This document shows positions 25,556 through 33,375 of a stretch of DNA of 55,419 bases, one piece after another. The translations under genes were made by a program, and so were the position numbers. The notes under the pieces were generated by a model, which did not search any database, was not told where the DNA came from, and saw only the letters and a program-made list of their open reading frames with translations. This DNA comes from Quadrisphaera setariae (GTDB lineage: Bacteria > Actinomycetota > Actinomycetes > Actinomycetales > Quadrisphaeraceae). The DNA lies in contig NZ_VKAC01000020.1 in NCBI RefSeq assembly GCF_008041935.1, forward strand, positions 1 to 55,419, read 5' to 3'. Numbering within the stretch: the first letter of the stretch is position 1; every line of letters starts with the position of its first letter.

Positions 25556-26569
25556 TCAGGAGTGCGGCGGCGGGGACGCCGTCGTCCGCCGTACCACCAG
25601 CGCCACCGGGGCCAGCACCGTGCGGCGCTCGCGGGAGCGGTCTGCGGTGCGCTCCAGCAGCAGGTCGACGGCGCCTGCGCCCACCGCGGCGCTGCTGGCG
25701 TCGACGGTCGTCAGCGCCGTGCCGTCGAGCCGCGCCGGTGCGACGTCGTCGAAGCCGACCACGGACACGTCCTCGGGCACGCGCAGCCCGAGCTGCGCCG
25801 CCGCGCGCAGCACGCCCAGCGCGGCCACGTCGGCAGCGGCGAACACCGCGGTCGGGCGCTCGTCCGCCGGCCGTGCCAGGAGCTCCAGCGCGGCCGCGTG
25901 GCCGGACTCCTCCGTCATCTCGACGCGCAGCACCTCGCCGGCAGCGCCCACCGCGGCCACCGCCCGGGTGAAGCTCTCCTGGCGCAGGCGCATGACCGCT
26001 CCGGCGGCACCGGCGAGGTGCGCCAGCCGTCGGTGGCCCAGCGCCAGCAGGTGCTCCGTGGCGAGGCGGGCACCGGCGGCGTCGTCCTGCACGCTGACGT
26101 CGACGTCGGGCAGGTCGACGTCGAGCGCCCCGGCGACCACGGTCGGCAGGCGGCGAGCCGCCTCCAGCACCGCGGGGGTGGGCTCCAGCGAGCCGACCAG
26201 CACCAGCCCGTCCAGGCGCAGGTCCACGAAGGTGTGCAGCACGCGCTCGTCGGCGGCGGCGTCCAGACGGGCGTCACCGAGCAGCATCGTGGCCCCGGCG
26301 GTGTGCAGCCGGGCGTGGACGGCCTCCAGGGCCTCGGCGTACCAGGGGTTGCGCAGGTCGTGCACGAGCACGCCGACCGCTCCGGTGCGCCGCGAGCTCA
26401 GGTGCCGGGCGGTGGCGCTGGGGCGGAAGCCCAGCTCCTCCACGGCCGCCAGCACCGCGGCGCGCTTCTCCTCGCGCACCATCGGTGACCCGTTGATGAC
26501 CAGCGACACCAGCGACTTCGACACGCCCGCGCGCGCTGCGACGTCGCGGATCGTCGGTGGCCTCGGCAC
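25556..26569 (-). CDS. LacI-family transcriptional regulator (oxidoreductase operon)
   Basis: About 337 residues. The helix-turn-helix reads TIRDVAARAGVSKSLVSLVINGSPMV and is followed by the hinge HLSSRRTGAVGVLVHDLRNPWYAEAL and a periplasmic-binding-like effector domain (VVGFDDVAPARLDGTALTTV). GTG at 26569 places the domain at the N-terminus; GTG at 26596 gives nine more residues, and neither has a convincing ribosome site. It probably represses the three dehydrogenase genes downstream through the palindrome at 25475-25492. Confidence 0.9.
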   Translation of the reverse strand: MPRPPTIRDVAARAGVSKSLVSLVINGSPMVREEKRAAVLAAVEELGFRPSATARHLSSRRTGAVGVLVHDLRNPWYAEALEAVHARLHTAGATMLLGDARLDAAADERVLHTFVDLRLDGLVLVGSLEPTPAVLEAARRLPTVVAGALDVDLPDVDVSVQDDAAGARLATEHLLALGHRRLAHLAGAAGAVMRLRQESFTRAVAAVGAAGEVLRVEMTEESGHAAALELLARPADERPTAVFAAADVAALGVLRAAAQLGLRVPEDVSVVGFDDVAPARLDGTALTTVDASSAAVGAGAVDLLLERTADRSRERRTVLAPVALVVRRTTASPPPHS

Positions 26570-26615
26570 GAGCGCCGAGTGTGCCCGACGCTGCACCGCG
26601 GTGGCGCGGCCGGTC

Positions 26616-26643
26616 GGCGGGGGACCCGGCCGGGCCCCCCGCC
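26616..26643 (-). terminator. Terminator hairpin after the DUF3618-type operon
   Basis: GGCGGGGG (26616-26623) pairs with CCCCCGCC (26636-26643); the inner CCCGGCCGGG is itself palindromic, so the whole element folds tightly. It lies 7 bases beyond the stop at 26650 and would insulate the LacI gene downstream. Confidence 0.65.
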
Positions 26644-26649
26644 GGCTGC

Positions 26650-27330
26650 TCAGGAGCGGCTGCTCTGGACGGTGTCCTTCGCGTCCGCGGCGCGCTGCTG
26701 CGTGGACCGGGCGGCCTCGGCGCCTTCGTCCTTGACCGTCGCCGCGGCGTCGGTGGCGGTCTCCTTGACCGCCTGCGCCGCCTGCGCCGCCGGCTCGCGG
26801 AGGTTGTCCGCCGCCTCCTTCGCGGCGTGGACGAGCGGCTCGGTGACCGTGCTCGCGTGCTCCTTCACCGCGGCGGCCGCCTGGGCCTCCTTGGAGCTGG
26901 CGGGCAGCAGCGACCCGATGAGCCAGCCCGCGCCCAGGGCGATGAGGCCGGCGGCCAGCGGGTTGCCGCGGGTCTTCTGCGCCGCGGCGGCGGGGGCGCC
27001 GTGGACGGCGTCCCCGACGCTGGATGCCGCACCGGAGACAGCTCCGCCGGTGGTGCTGGCCGTGTGCTGCGCGGACCCCATGACGCGGTCCCTCACACCA
27101 CCGACGGCGCTGCTGACCGCACCCTTGACCTTGTCGGCCTGGCGCTGCGCGACGTTGGACGGGGCGGCGTAGTCGGTGAGGGCGTTGACGTCCTCGCTCA
27201 TGCGGGCGCGCGTCGCGTCGATCTGCGCCCGGATGACGGCGGGGTCGTCGGAGGACGTGACGCCCGCGGCCGGGGCGATGTCCGGGACGGTGTGCGTGCT
27301 GGCGTACGGGTCGCTGGACGGGGTGCTCAT
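26650..27330 (-). CDS. DUF3618-type membrane-associated protein
   Basis: 226 residues. The N-terminal part DDPAVIRAQIDATRARMSEDVNALTDY matches the DUF3618 pattern, in which a helical segment precedes a single membrane helix (here NPLAAGLIALGAGWLIGSLLP, about residues 121-141). The rest is an Ala/Lys/Glu-rich helical tail with late-embryogenesis-like repeats (AAKEAADNLREPAAQAAQAV). It is the third gene of a coupled set; its ATG overlaps the upstream TGA. Probably a small envelope or stress protein; exact role unknown. Confidence 0.78.
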   Translation of the reverse strand: MSTPSSDPYASTHTVPDIAPAAGVTSSDDPAVIRAQIDATRARMSEDVNALTDYAAPSNVAQRQADKVKGAVSSAVGGVRDRVMGSAQHTASTTGGAVSGAASSVGDAVHGAPAAAAQKTRGNPLAAGLIALGAGWLIGSLLPASSKEAQAAAAVKEHASTVTEPLVHAAKEAADNLREPAAQAAQAVKETATDAAATVKDEGAEAARSTQQRAADAKDTVQSSRS

Positions 27331-27767
27331 CGGTGGTTCTCCTCCTCGTGGCCCTTCAGGGCGCTGGGCACCTTCTGCAGGGTGCTGGTGGTGTCAGGAA
27401 GGCCGCGCACGGCGCGCAGCTCGGAGCGGCCGCGCACCGCCAGGACGGCCGCGACGACGGCCCAGACGGCCGCCACGACGAGCGCGGACCAGCCGCGCCC
27501 GATGACCTCGCCCAGCCCCCACCACGCCGCGACGGAGAGGAACAGCAGGACGAAGTGGCCGGAGACGCCGGCGCCGGCGAGCAGGCCCGCGCCCTTGCCG
27601 GCGCGCTTGCCCGACTGCGTGGCCTCGGCCTTGGCCAGGGCGATCTCCTGGCGGACCAGGGTGGACAGGTCCTCGGTGACGGACGAGAACAGCTCGCCGA
27701 GGCCCTCGCGCTGACCGGCGCCGGCGCCAGGAGCGGCTGACGACCCGAGGTCGGGGGCGTGGCTCAT
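27327..27767 (-). CDS. Phage-holin-family / DUF1469-type membrane protein
   Basis: 146 residues. A short acidic helical lead GLGELFSSVTEDLSTLVRQEIALAKAEA, typical of the actinobacterial Holin-X/DUF1469 family, precedes two membrane helices (about residues 68-88 and 92-112). Despite the family name, such chromosomal proteins are usually envelope components rather than lysis proteins. ATGA overlaps join it to genes on both sides. Confidence 0.78.
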   Translation of the reverse strand: MSHAPDLGSSAAPGAGAGQREGLGELFSSVTEDLSTLVRQEIALAKAEATQSGKRAGKGAGLLAGAGVSGHFVLLFLSVAAWWGLGEVIGRGWSALVVAAVWAVVAAVLAVRGRSELRAVRGLPDTTSTLQKVPSALKGHEEENHR

Positions 27768-28618
27768 CGCAGGGGCTCGTCCCAGCCGGGCACGGCGCCC
27801 TGGGGGGTGGCGCCGGTGCGGCCACCGGTGGCGCGGCCGGCGCTGCCGGGGCCGCCGATGAGCGGCTCCTCGGTGACGTCGAAGGTGTCCGTGGCGAGCG
27901 CCGGGGCGGGCCTCACCGGGGTGGCGGCCGGCACGGGGGCGGCGTTGGTGGACGCGTAGGTGGTGCCTGCTGCCGGGAGGGTCGTCCCGGTGCTCTGCGA
28001 GCCGGTGGCCTGGTCGTGCGCGGCGGCACCGAGGCCACGGGTGAGGCGTCCGGCCACCAGCCCGACGCCCGCCGCGATGGCGAGGAACGCCACCGGGCGG
28101 CGGCGGGCGAAGCCCTGCACCTCCCGCAGCACGTCGGAGGGCTCGCGCTCCTCCAGCCACGAGCCGACCGCGCCGACCCGCTGGGAGGCCTGGTGCACGA
28201 GGTCGGTGGCCACGCCGCTGCCGGCGCGCCCCTCGGCCAAGCCCTTGAGCTCCTCGGCGAGCGCACCGAGGCCGGAGGCGGCCTGCCGCTGGCCGGCCGA
28301 GGTCTGCTCGGTGAGCTGGCTGCGGGTCTGGTGCAGCAGGTCCTTGGCCTGGCGACCGGCCTCGGAGGCCACCTGCGAGGCCTGCTCTCCGGCGGTGCCC
28401 GCCACGTGCTTGCCCTGCTGAGCGGCCTCGGAGGCCACACCGGCGGCCTCGGACTTCGCCGCACCGGTGGTGCTGGACCCCCCGCCGGTGGGCGAGCCAC
28501 CCTCGGACGGGCCGTCGACGGCGACGGCTCCGGTGCGGGTGCCGGTGTAGGTGATGGGACCGGTGGTGAGCGGATCGCGCAGCTCGTCGGCGCGAGGGCG
28601 GTCGGCGGGAACGGACAC
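27764..28618 (-). CDS. Hypothetical envelope-associated helical protein
   Basis: 284 residues, unrecognised family. Residues about 55-140 are Ala/Gln/Glu-rich amphipathic helices (AGEQASQVASEAGRQAKDLL), followed by one membrane helix (RRRPVAFLAIAAGVGLVAGRL, about 172-192) and a Pro/Thr/Gly-rich disordered tail. It is first in the operon with the holin-like and DUF3618-type proteins, a grouping often seen in actinobacteria. Role unknown. Ribosome site GGAGG lies upstream of the ATG. Confidence 0.72.
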   Translation of the reverse strand: MSVPADRPRADELRDPLTTGPITYTGTRTGAVAVDGPSEGGSPTGGGSSTTGAAKSEAAGVASEAAQQGKHVAGTAGEQASQVASEAGRQAKDLLHQTRSQLTEQTSAGQRQAASGLGALAEELKGLAEGRAGSGVATDLVHQASQRVGAVGSWLEEREPSDVLREVQGFARRRPVAFLAIAAGVGLVAGRLTRGLGAAAHDQATGSQSTGTTLPAAGTTYASTNAAPVPAATPVRPAPALATDTFDVTEEPLIGGPGSAGRATGGRTGATPQGAVPGWDEPLR

Positions 28619-29055
28619 GGGGGACCTCCTGTGGTGATCAGCGGATGGGAACGACGACGCATCGGAGCGCCCCGGTGCGTCGACAGGGCCGGCGCGCCGG
28701 GACGGCGGAAGGCGAGGACGAGCAGCGGTGGCCGCCGACGCGGCACCGCGGGGTGGCGGTGCGCCGGCGGTGCGGCTCGTCGAGCGGTGGAGCGGGTGGG
28801 CCGCTACGCCGCGGCTGGGGCCGGTGGACCGTGCGGCACGGGGCAGCGGAGCGGTCCGGTGCGGAGCGCGTACGACACGGGGCCTCCCGGCGGGGCCGTC
28901 CCCCGGGCCGCCGGCGCTCAGAACTGAACGCGGCCGGTGTGACGGCGGTCACGACGTTGCCACGTCCGCGCAGGTGGCGCCACACGAGCGCCGGGGGACC
29001 TCGACGACCGCGGGCCAGGTCTGCCCGCGGCGGGCGCCCCTGGCAGGGTTGCCGG
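28619..29055. other. Intergenic region between divergent genes, with a CRP-like site
   Basis: 437 bases separating the divergent genes at 28618 (minus) and 29056 (plus). No supported gene. TGTGACGGCGGTCACG at 28938-28953 fits the CRP/FNR-family half-site pattern TGTGA-N6-TCAC. Otherwise very GC-rich with no clear repeat. Confidence 0.5.
28938..28953. promoter_or_regulatory. CRP-family-like binding site candidate
   Basis: TGTGA, six bases, then TCACG forms an inverted repeat close to the cAMP-receptor-protein consensus. It lies about 100 bases before the GH27-like gene. Chance occurrence in GC-rich DNA is possible. Confidence 0.35.
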
Positions 29056-30414
29056 ATGATCGCGAGCACGCCGCCGCGCGGCTGGAACAGCTGGGACTGC
29101 TTCGGCACCACCGTCACCGAGGACGAGGTGCTCGCCAACGCGGAGGTCCTCGCCCGCGAGCTCGCGCCGGCCGGGTGGGACACCGTCGTCGTCGACATCC
29201 AGTGGTACGAGCCGGTGGTGCAGGCCGGTGGCTACCGGTCGGTCTCGGAGCCGGTGCTGGACGCGTGGGGGCGGCAGCTGCCCGCCCCGAACCGCTTCCC
29301 GTCCGCCGCCGACGGCGCGGGGTTCGCGCCGCTGGCCGAGCGCGTGCACGCCCTCGGCCTGCGCTTCGGGGTGCACCTCATGCGCGGCGTCCCGCGCCGG
29401 GCGGTGGAGCTCGACCTGCCCGTGGTCGGCGCGGACGGGCCGACGGGCAGCACCGCCCGCGACATCGCCGTCCCCGAGGACGCCTGCGCGTGGAACCCCG
29501 ACAACGTCGGCGTCGACCTCGACCACCCGGCGGGTCAGGCCTGGTACGACGGGGTGGTCGGCCAGCTCGCCGCCTGGGGCGTCGACTACCTCAAGGTCGA
29601 CGACCTGCTCTTCCCCTTCCACGAGCGCGACCTCGCGGCCGTGGCGCTCGCCATCCGGCGGTCGGGCCGCGACATCGCCCTGTCGACCTCACCGGGCACC
29701 CGCGTCTCCCTGGCCCGGCTGCCCGTCCTGCGCGAGCACGCCACCGCCTGGCGGGTCAGCGACGACCTCTGGGACCGCTGGGAGGACGTCCACGAGCAGT
29801 TCCAGCGCGCCGCCCGCTGGGCACCGCACCAGCAGCCCGGCAGCTGGGCGGACCTCGACATGCTCCCGCTGGGCCGCATCGGCATCCGCGCGGAGCGAGG
29901 GGAGGACCGCCAGAGCCGCCTCACCCCCGACGAGCAGCGCACGCTGGTGGCGCTGTGGTGCTTCGCCCGGTCACCGCTCGTGCTGGGCGGTCACCTGCCC
30001 GACACCCCCGCCGACGTCCTCGAGCTGCTGCGCCACCCCGCGCTCCTGGCCGTCCACGCGCGCGGCGACGGCCGCGAGCTGGTGCGCGACGACGACCTCG
30101 TCGTCTGGGCCGCCGACGTGGCCCCCGAGGACGCCGACGGCCCCGACGACGCCGACGCGCAGGGGTGGCGCGCCGTGGCCGTGTTCTGGCTCGGCGCGGA
30201 GCCGTCGGGCCCGCTGCGGCTGCTGCTCGCCGACCTCGGCACCTCGGGCGCGACGGCCGTCTCGGACGCCGGGGACGGACGCCCCGTCGCCGTCGACCAG
30301 GGGCAGGGCGGCCCCGCCGTGGTGGTGGAGGTCCCCGCCCACGGCGTGGTGCTGCTGCGCCTCGACCCCGACCTCGACGGCGGCGCCGGTCAGGCCAGCT
30401 CGGCGGCCAGCTGA
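29056..30414 (+). CDS. GH27/GH36-clan alpha-galactosidase-like glycoside hydrolase
   Basis: 452 residues, no signal peptide. It begins TPPRGWNSWDCFGTTVTEDE like clan GH-D alpha-galactosidases, has FGVHLMRGVPRRAVE where these have the MRGIPR pattern, and DYLKVDDLL with candidate nucleophile Asp182. The second catalytic Asp is probably in WRVSDDLWDRW. Family assignment between GH27 and GH36 relatives is uncertain; cytoplasmic location implies action on imported sugars. ATG at 29056 is chosen because the family homology begins there and CAGGGT lies 6 nt upstream. Its 3' end overlaps the convergent isomerase gene by 25 bases. Confidence 0.82.
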   Translation: MIASTPPRGWNSWDCFGTTVTEDEVLANAEVLARELAPAGWDTVVVDIQWYEPVVQAGGYRSVSEPVLDAWGRQLPAPNRFPSAADGAGFAPLAERVHALGLRFGVHLMRGVPRRAVELDLPVVGADGPTGSTARDIAVPEDACAWNPDNVGVDLDHPAGQAWYDGVVGQLAAWGVDYLKVDDLLFPFHERDLAAVALAIRRSGRDIALSTSPGTRVSLARLPVLREHATAWRVSDDLWDRWEDVHEQFQRAARWAPHQQPGSWADLDMLPLGRIGIRAERGEDRQSRLTPDEQRTLVALWCFARSPLVLGGHLPDTPADVLELLRHPALLAVHARGDGRELVRDDDLVVWAADVAPEDADGPDDADAQGWRAVAVFWLGAEPSGPLRLLLADLGTSGATAVSDAGDGRPVAVDQGQGGPAVVVEVPAHGVVLLRLDPDLDGGAGQASSAAS

Positions 30415-31280
30415 CGCAGGTGGTCGGCGCTCGCGGAGGCGTCGGCCACCGGTCCCTCGCCGTCCTCGGGGAGCAGCTGCAGCACGGTGTCCTGCTCGAG
30501 CACGAACCAGCCGTCGTACCCGGCGGCCAGGAGGGAGCGCAGCAGGGAGCGCACGTCGACGTCGCCCTGGCCGAGCGGGCGGTACAGGCCCTCCTGCACG
30601 GCCTGGTAGTAGGTCAGCTCGCCCCTCCGGACGCGCTGCGCGGTGGCGGCGTCGACGTCCTTGAGGTGCACGTGGCGGATCCGCTCGGGATGGGCCTGGG
30701 CCAGCGCGACCGGGTCGGTGCCGCCGATGAGCAGGTGGCCCGAGTCGAGGCAGAGCCCGACGTCGCAGCCGGCGAGGACGCGCTCGACGTCGTCCTCCGA
30801 CTCCACCAGCGTGCCGACGTGCGGGTGCAGCACGGCCAGCACGCCCACGGCCGCGGCGGCGTCGCGCAGCCGCACGAGGTTGGTGAGCAGCGTGGTCCAC
30901 CCGAGCTCGTCGAGCTCGACGCGCTCGTCGTACCCGGTCAGACCCGAGTCGGCGGACAGGACGACGACGCCGGCGCCGGCGGCCGTGAACGCCTCCAGCT
31001 CGGACTGGAGCGCGGGCAGCGGGTCGCGCTGGGGGTCGTGCAGCACGACGGGCACGAAGCCACCCACGGCCGCCAGCCCGTTCTCGCGCAGCACCGCGGC
31101 GCGGTCAGCGGGGTCGACGGGGAGGAACCCCTCGGGGCCGAACTCGGTGGCCGTCAGGCCGAGCTGGCGCATCTCGCGCAGCACGCGCTCCACGGGCAGC
31201 TGCGCGCCCCAGCCGGGCACCTCGCACACGCCCCACGTGATGGGGGCTCCAGCGATCTTCAGGGCGATCGGGTCGGTCAC
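30390..31280 (-). CDS. iolE: Inosose dehydratase-like TIM-barrel protein (IolE type)
   Basis: 296 residues, AP-endonuclease-2-type TIM barrel. APITWGVCEVPGWG (12-25) is the N-terminal signature of 2-keto-myo-inositol dehydratase, and LHPHVGTLVES, LCLDSGHLLIGG and HVHLKDVD supply the expected metal-binding Glu/Asp/His positions. IolE removes water from the ketone made by IolG. It is third in the operon with an IolG-like dehydrogenase and another TIM-barrel protein; the GTG overlaps the upstream TGA. The operator-like motif before iolG links it to the iol genes at the right end. Confidence 0.85.
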   Translation of the reverse strand: MTDPIALKIAGAPITWGVCEVPGWGAQLPVERVLREMRQLGLTATEFGPEGFLPVDPADRAAVLRENGLAAVGGFVPVVLHDPQRDPLPALQSELEAFTAAGAGVVVLSADSGLTGYDERVELDELGWTTLLTNLVRLRDAAAAVGVLAVLHPHVGTLVESEDDVERVLAGCDVGLCLDSGHLLIGGTDPVALAQAHPERIRHVHLKDVDAATAQRVRRGELTYYQAVQEGLYRPLGQGDVDVRSLLRSLLAAGYDGWFVLEQDTVLQLLPEDGEGPVADASASADHLRQLAAELA

Positions 31281-32179
31281 GAGGAGGCCTCCGCGGGCTG
31301 GGAGTCGGGCAGCGGGTCGGTCAGCGGGTCGGTCGGCGGGGAGAGCAGGACGGCGAGGGCGGCGTCGCGGGCGCGCACCAGCGCGTCGTCGAGGGAGAGG
31401 GCGCGGTGCTCGGCCGAGAGCGCCTCCACGCCCCACGGGCCCTCGAAGCCGGCGGCGCGGAGCACGCGCACGAAGCCGTGCAGGTCGAAGGAGCCCTCGC
31501 CGCAGTAGCGGCGGTGGTCGCGGGTGTCCTCGAAGAGGGTGCCGACGACGTCGGCGTCGGCGTCGTCGAGCTCCACCCCGACGACGACCGACCGCGGAGC
31601 CGGCGCCAGCGCGGCGGCGAGGTCGTCCATCGAGGTCCCTGCGCGGAAGACGTGCCACGCGTCCACCACCAGGCCGAAGGCGGGGTGGTCCACGGCGCGT
31701 GCCAGGTCAGCACCCGCGGGGATGCTGTCCACCGCCGACCAGGGCAGCGGCTCCAGGGCCAGGCGCGTGCCCGCGGCGGCTGCCTCCCCGGCGAGGGAGC
31801 GCAGGCGCGGCACGAGGTCGCCGGGGTGCCCAGCCGGAGGCGGGGTCGCCTTGACGAACGCCGCCCCCAGCGCACGGGCGGCGGCGAGCAGCAGGCCCCA
31901 GCGGGGCCGCCAGGCGCTGTCGTCGTCCCACCAACCGTCGAGCAGCTCCACCTCCACGTGGGCGAGCCCCTCGGAGCGCACCAGGTCGGCCAGGTCGGCC
32001 AGCCCCTCCGCGCTGAGGCCGTCGAGGTCGGCGTGGAGCAGGCCCAGGCCCACCCAGCCGGTGTCGGCGATGGCGCGGACCCGCTCCGCCAGGGGCAGGG
32101 GGCTGCGCTCGCGGTCACCAGCCGGCAGCGCGTCGCCCGCGGACGTCCAGCAGCTGGCGACGAGCGCCGGCGCGACCAC
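31277..32179 (-). CDS. Sugar phosphate isomerase/epimerase-like TIM-barrel protein
   Basis: 300 residues. ALVASCWTSAGDALP and GWVGLGLLHADLDGLS open an AP-endonuclease-2-type barrel, with LALEPLPW, LVVDAWHVFRAGTS and VGVELDDADAD as likely metal-site strands. Proteins of this kind act as isomerases or dehydratases on keto-sugars and keto-inositols. The GTG at 32179 starts 5 bases after the iolG stop. It may be an IolH/IolI-like enzyme that interconverts inosose isomers, but the specific activity is not shown by the sequence. Confidence 0.82.
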   Translation of the reverse strand: MVAPALVASCWTSAGDALPAGDRERSPLPLAERVRAIADTGWVGLGLLHADLDGLSAEGLADLADLVRSEGLAHVEVELLDGWWDDDSAWRPRWGLLLAAARALGAAFVKATPPPAGHPGDLVPRLRSLAGEAAAAGTRLALEPLPWSAVDSIPAGADLARAVDHPAFGLVVDAWHVFRAGTSMDDLAAALAPAPRSVVVGVELDDADADVVGTLFEDTRDHRRYCGEGSFDLHGFVRVLRAAGFEGPWGVEALSAEHRALSLDDALVRARDAALAVLLSPPTDPLTDPLPDSQPAEASS

Positions 32180-32184
32180 CGCCG

Positions 32185-33213
32185 TCAGGCGGACAGGTCG
32201 ACGCGGACGGTGCGGCCCTCGCGGGCCGAGACCCCGGCGGCGTCGGCGAGCACGAGGGCGGCGCGGCCGTCCTCGAAGCCGGGGCCGCTCAGCTCCCCTC
32301 CGCGCACCGCGGCCAGGAACGCCTCCAGCTCGGCGGCGTACGCCTGGGCGTAGCGCTCCAGGAAGAACGTCTGGAACGGGGCGCCGGAGTCTCCGGAGGT
32401 GCCGGTGGAGGAGCGGACGAGGGTGTCGGTGACGTTGCCGACGCTGAGGGTGCCCAGCGGGCCGGTGGCCTCCAGGCGCTGGTCGTAGCCGGCGGCGCAG
32501 TGGCGGGAGTTGGTGATGGTCACCGACTGCCCGCTCGCCCCGACCAGGGTGACGACCGCGCCGTCGTAGTCGTCGTGCTTCGCGATGACCTCGGAGAACT
32601 GCCGCAGTCCCACCGCGGTGACCGCGACGACGTCGGGGACGAACCAGCGCGCGGTGTCGAAGTCGTGGATGGTCATGTCGCGGAAGATGCCTCCGGAGAC
32701 CGCGATGTAGTCCTCCGGGGCGGGCGCGGGATCGCGGCTGGTGATGGTCAGCTGCTCCAGCGGGCCGATCTCGCCTGCGGCCACGCGGCGGTGCAGCTCG
32801 GCGAAGTGCGGGTCGAAGCGGCGGTTGAACCCCAGGGCCACGGGAACCGACGAGGCGGCCGCGCGCTCGCGCAGGCCGTCGACGCGGGCGATGTCCAGGT
32901 CGATCGGCTTCTCGCACAGCACCGGCCTGCCGGCGTCCAGGCAGGCGGCGATGAGGTCGACGTGCGTGGAGGTGGGCGAGGCGACGACCACGGCGTCGAC
33001 GTCGGCGGCGGTGATGGCCTCCACGGCGTCGGTGGTGGCCCTGGTCGACGGGCCCCCGAAGCGCTCGACCACGGACTGCGCGCCGGCGACGAACGGGTCG
33101 GCCACCACCTGCAGCACCGCGCCCTCGGAGCGGTGGATGCTCGCGGCGTGCACCTGGCCGATGCGGCCGCTGCCCACGAGGGCGATGCGCACGGGCGTGG
33201 CGGGGCTGGTCAC
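32185..33213 (-). CDS. iolG: Inositol 2-dehydrogenase (Gfo/Idh/MocA family)
   Basis: 342 residues; expected to oxidise myo-inositol (or an isomer) to the 2-keto form with NAD. Dinucleotide site IALVGSGRIGQVHAASIHR, catalytic GRPVLCEKPIDLD, ALGFNRRFDPHFAELHRRV and SGGIFRDMTIHDFDTARW, whose Asp/His pair is diagnostic for IolG. The GTG start has GAGGAG upstream. Before it lie a candidate promoter (minus strand TTGACG at 33294-33299 and TAGCAT at 33269-33274, 19-base spacing) and the GntR-type motif at 33280-33292. It is first in the three-gene operon with the IolE-like gene. Confidence 0.9.
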   Translation of the reverse strand: MTSPATPVRIALVGSGRIGQVHAASIHRSEGAVLQVVADPFVAGAQSVVERFGGPSTRATTDAVEAITAADVDAVVVASPTSTHVDLIAACLDAGRPVLCEKPIDLDIARVDGLRERAAASSVPVALGFNRRFDPHFAELHRRVAAGEIGPLEQLTITSRDPAPAPEDYIAVSGGIFRDMTIHDFDTARWFVPDVVAVTAVGLRQFSEVIAKHDDYDGAVVTLVGASGQSVTITNSRHCAAGYDQRLEATGPLGTLSVGNVTDTLVRSSTGTSGDSGAPFQTFFLERYAQAYAAELEAFLAAVRGGELSGPGFEDGRAALVLADAAGVSAREGRTVRVDLSA

Positions 33214-33279
33214 CGGAGGGGCTCCTCGTCGTCGAGTTCGTGCGGGGCGCCCGCGGCGCTCGGGGCCGATGCTAGCCAG

Positions 33280-33292
33280 TTGTCATGTCATA
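33280..33292. promoter_or_regulatory. Putative IolR-type (GntR) operator at the iolG promoter
   Basis: TTGTCATGTCATA lies between the candidate -35 and -10 of the iolG operon. Read on the minus strand, TATGACATGACAA matches TATGTCAGGACAA at 48313-48325 in 11 of 13 positions. A repressor bound here would block initiation. Confidence 0.65.
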
Positions 33293-33309
33293 CCGTCAAC
33301 CCCCACTGA

Positions 33310-33362
33310 CCGTGATCATGGACGTTGCGAACACCCGCTGCACGCAGCGCCCATGATCACGG
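33310..33362. repeat. Perfect inverted repeat of the GTGATCATGG family, possible terminator
   Basis: CCGTGATCATGG (33310-33321) pairs perfectly with CCATGATCACGG (33351-33362); inside it CGCTG CACG CAGCG (33336-33349) forms a second hairpin. It lies just 3' of the dioxygenase gene and upstream of the iolG promoter, so it may terminate the former. The outer arm is shared with the repeats at 221-391. Confidence 0.75.
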
Positions 33363-33375
33363 ACGTCGGGGTGGG

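Noticed and set aside
27327-27767. Prophage lysis cassette because of the holin-like protein
   Set aside because: No endolysin or other phage genes; its partners are the usual chromosomal DUF3618-type envelope genes.
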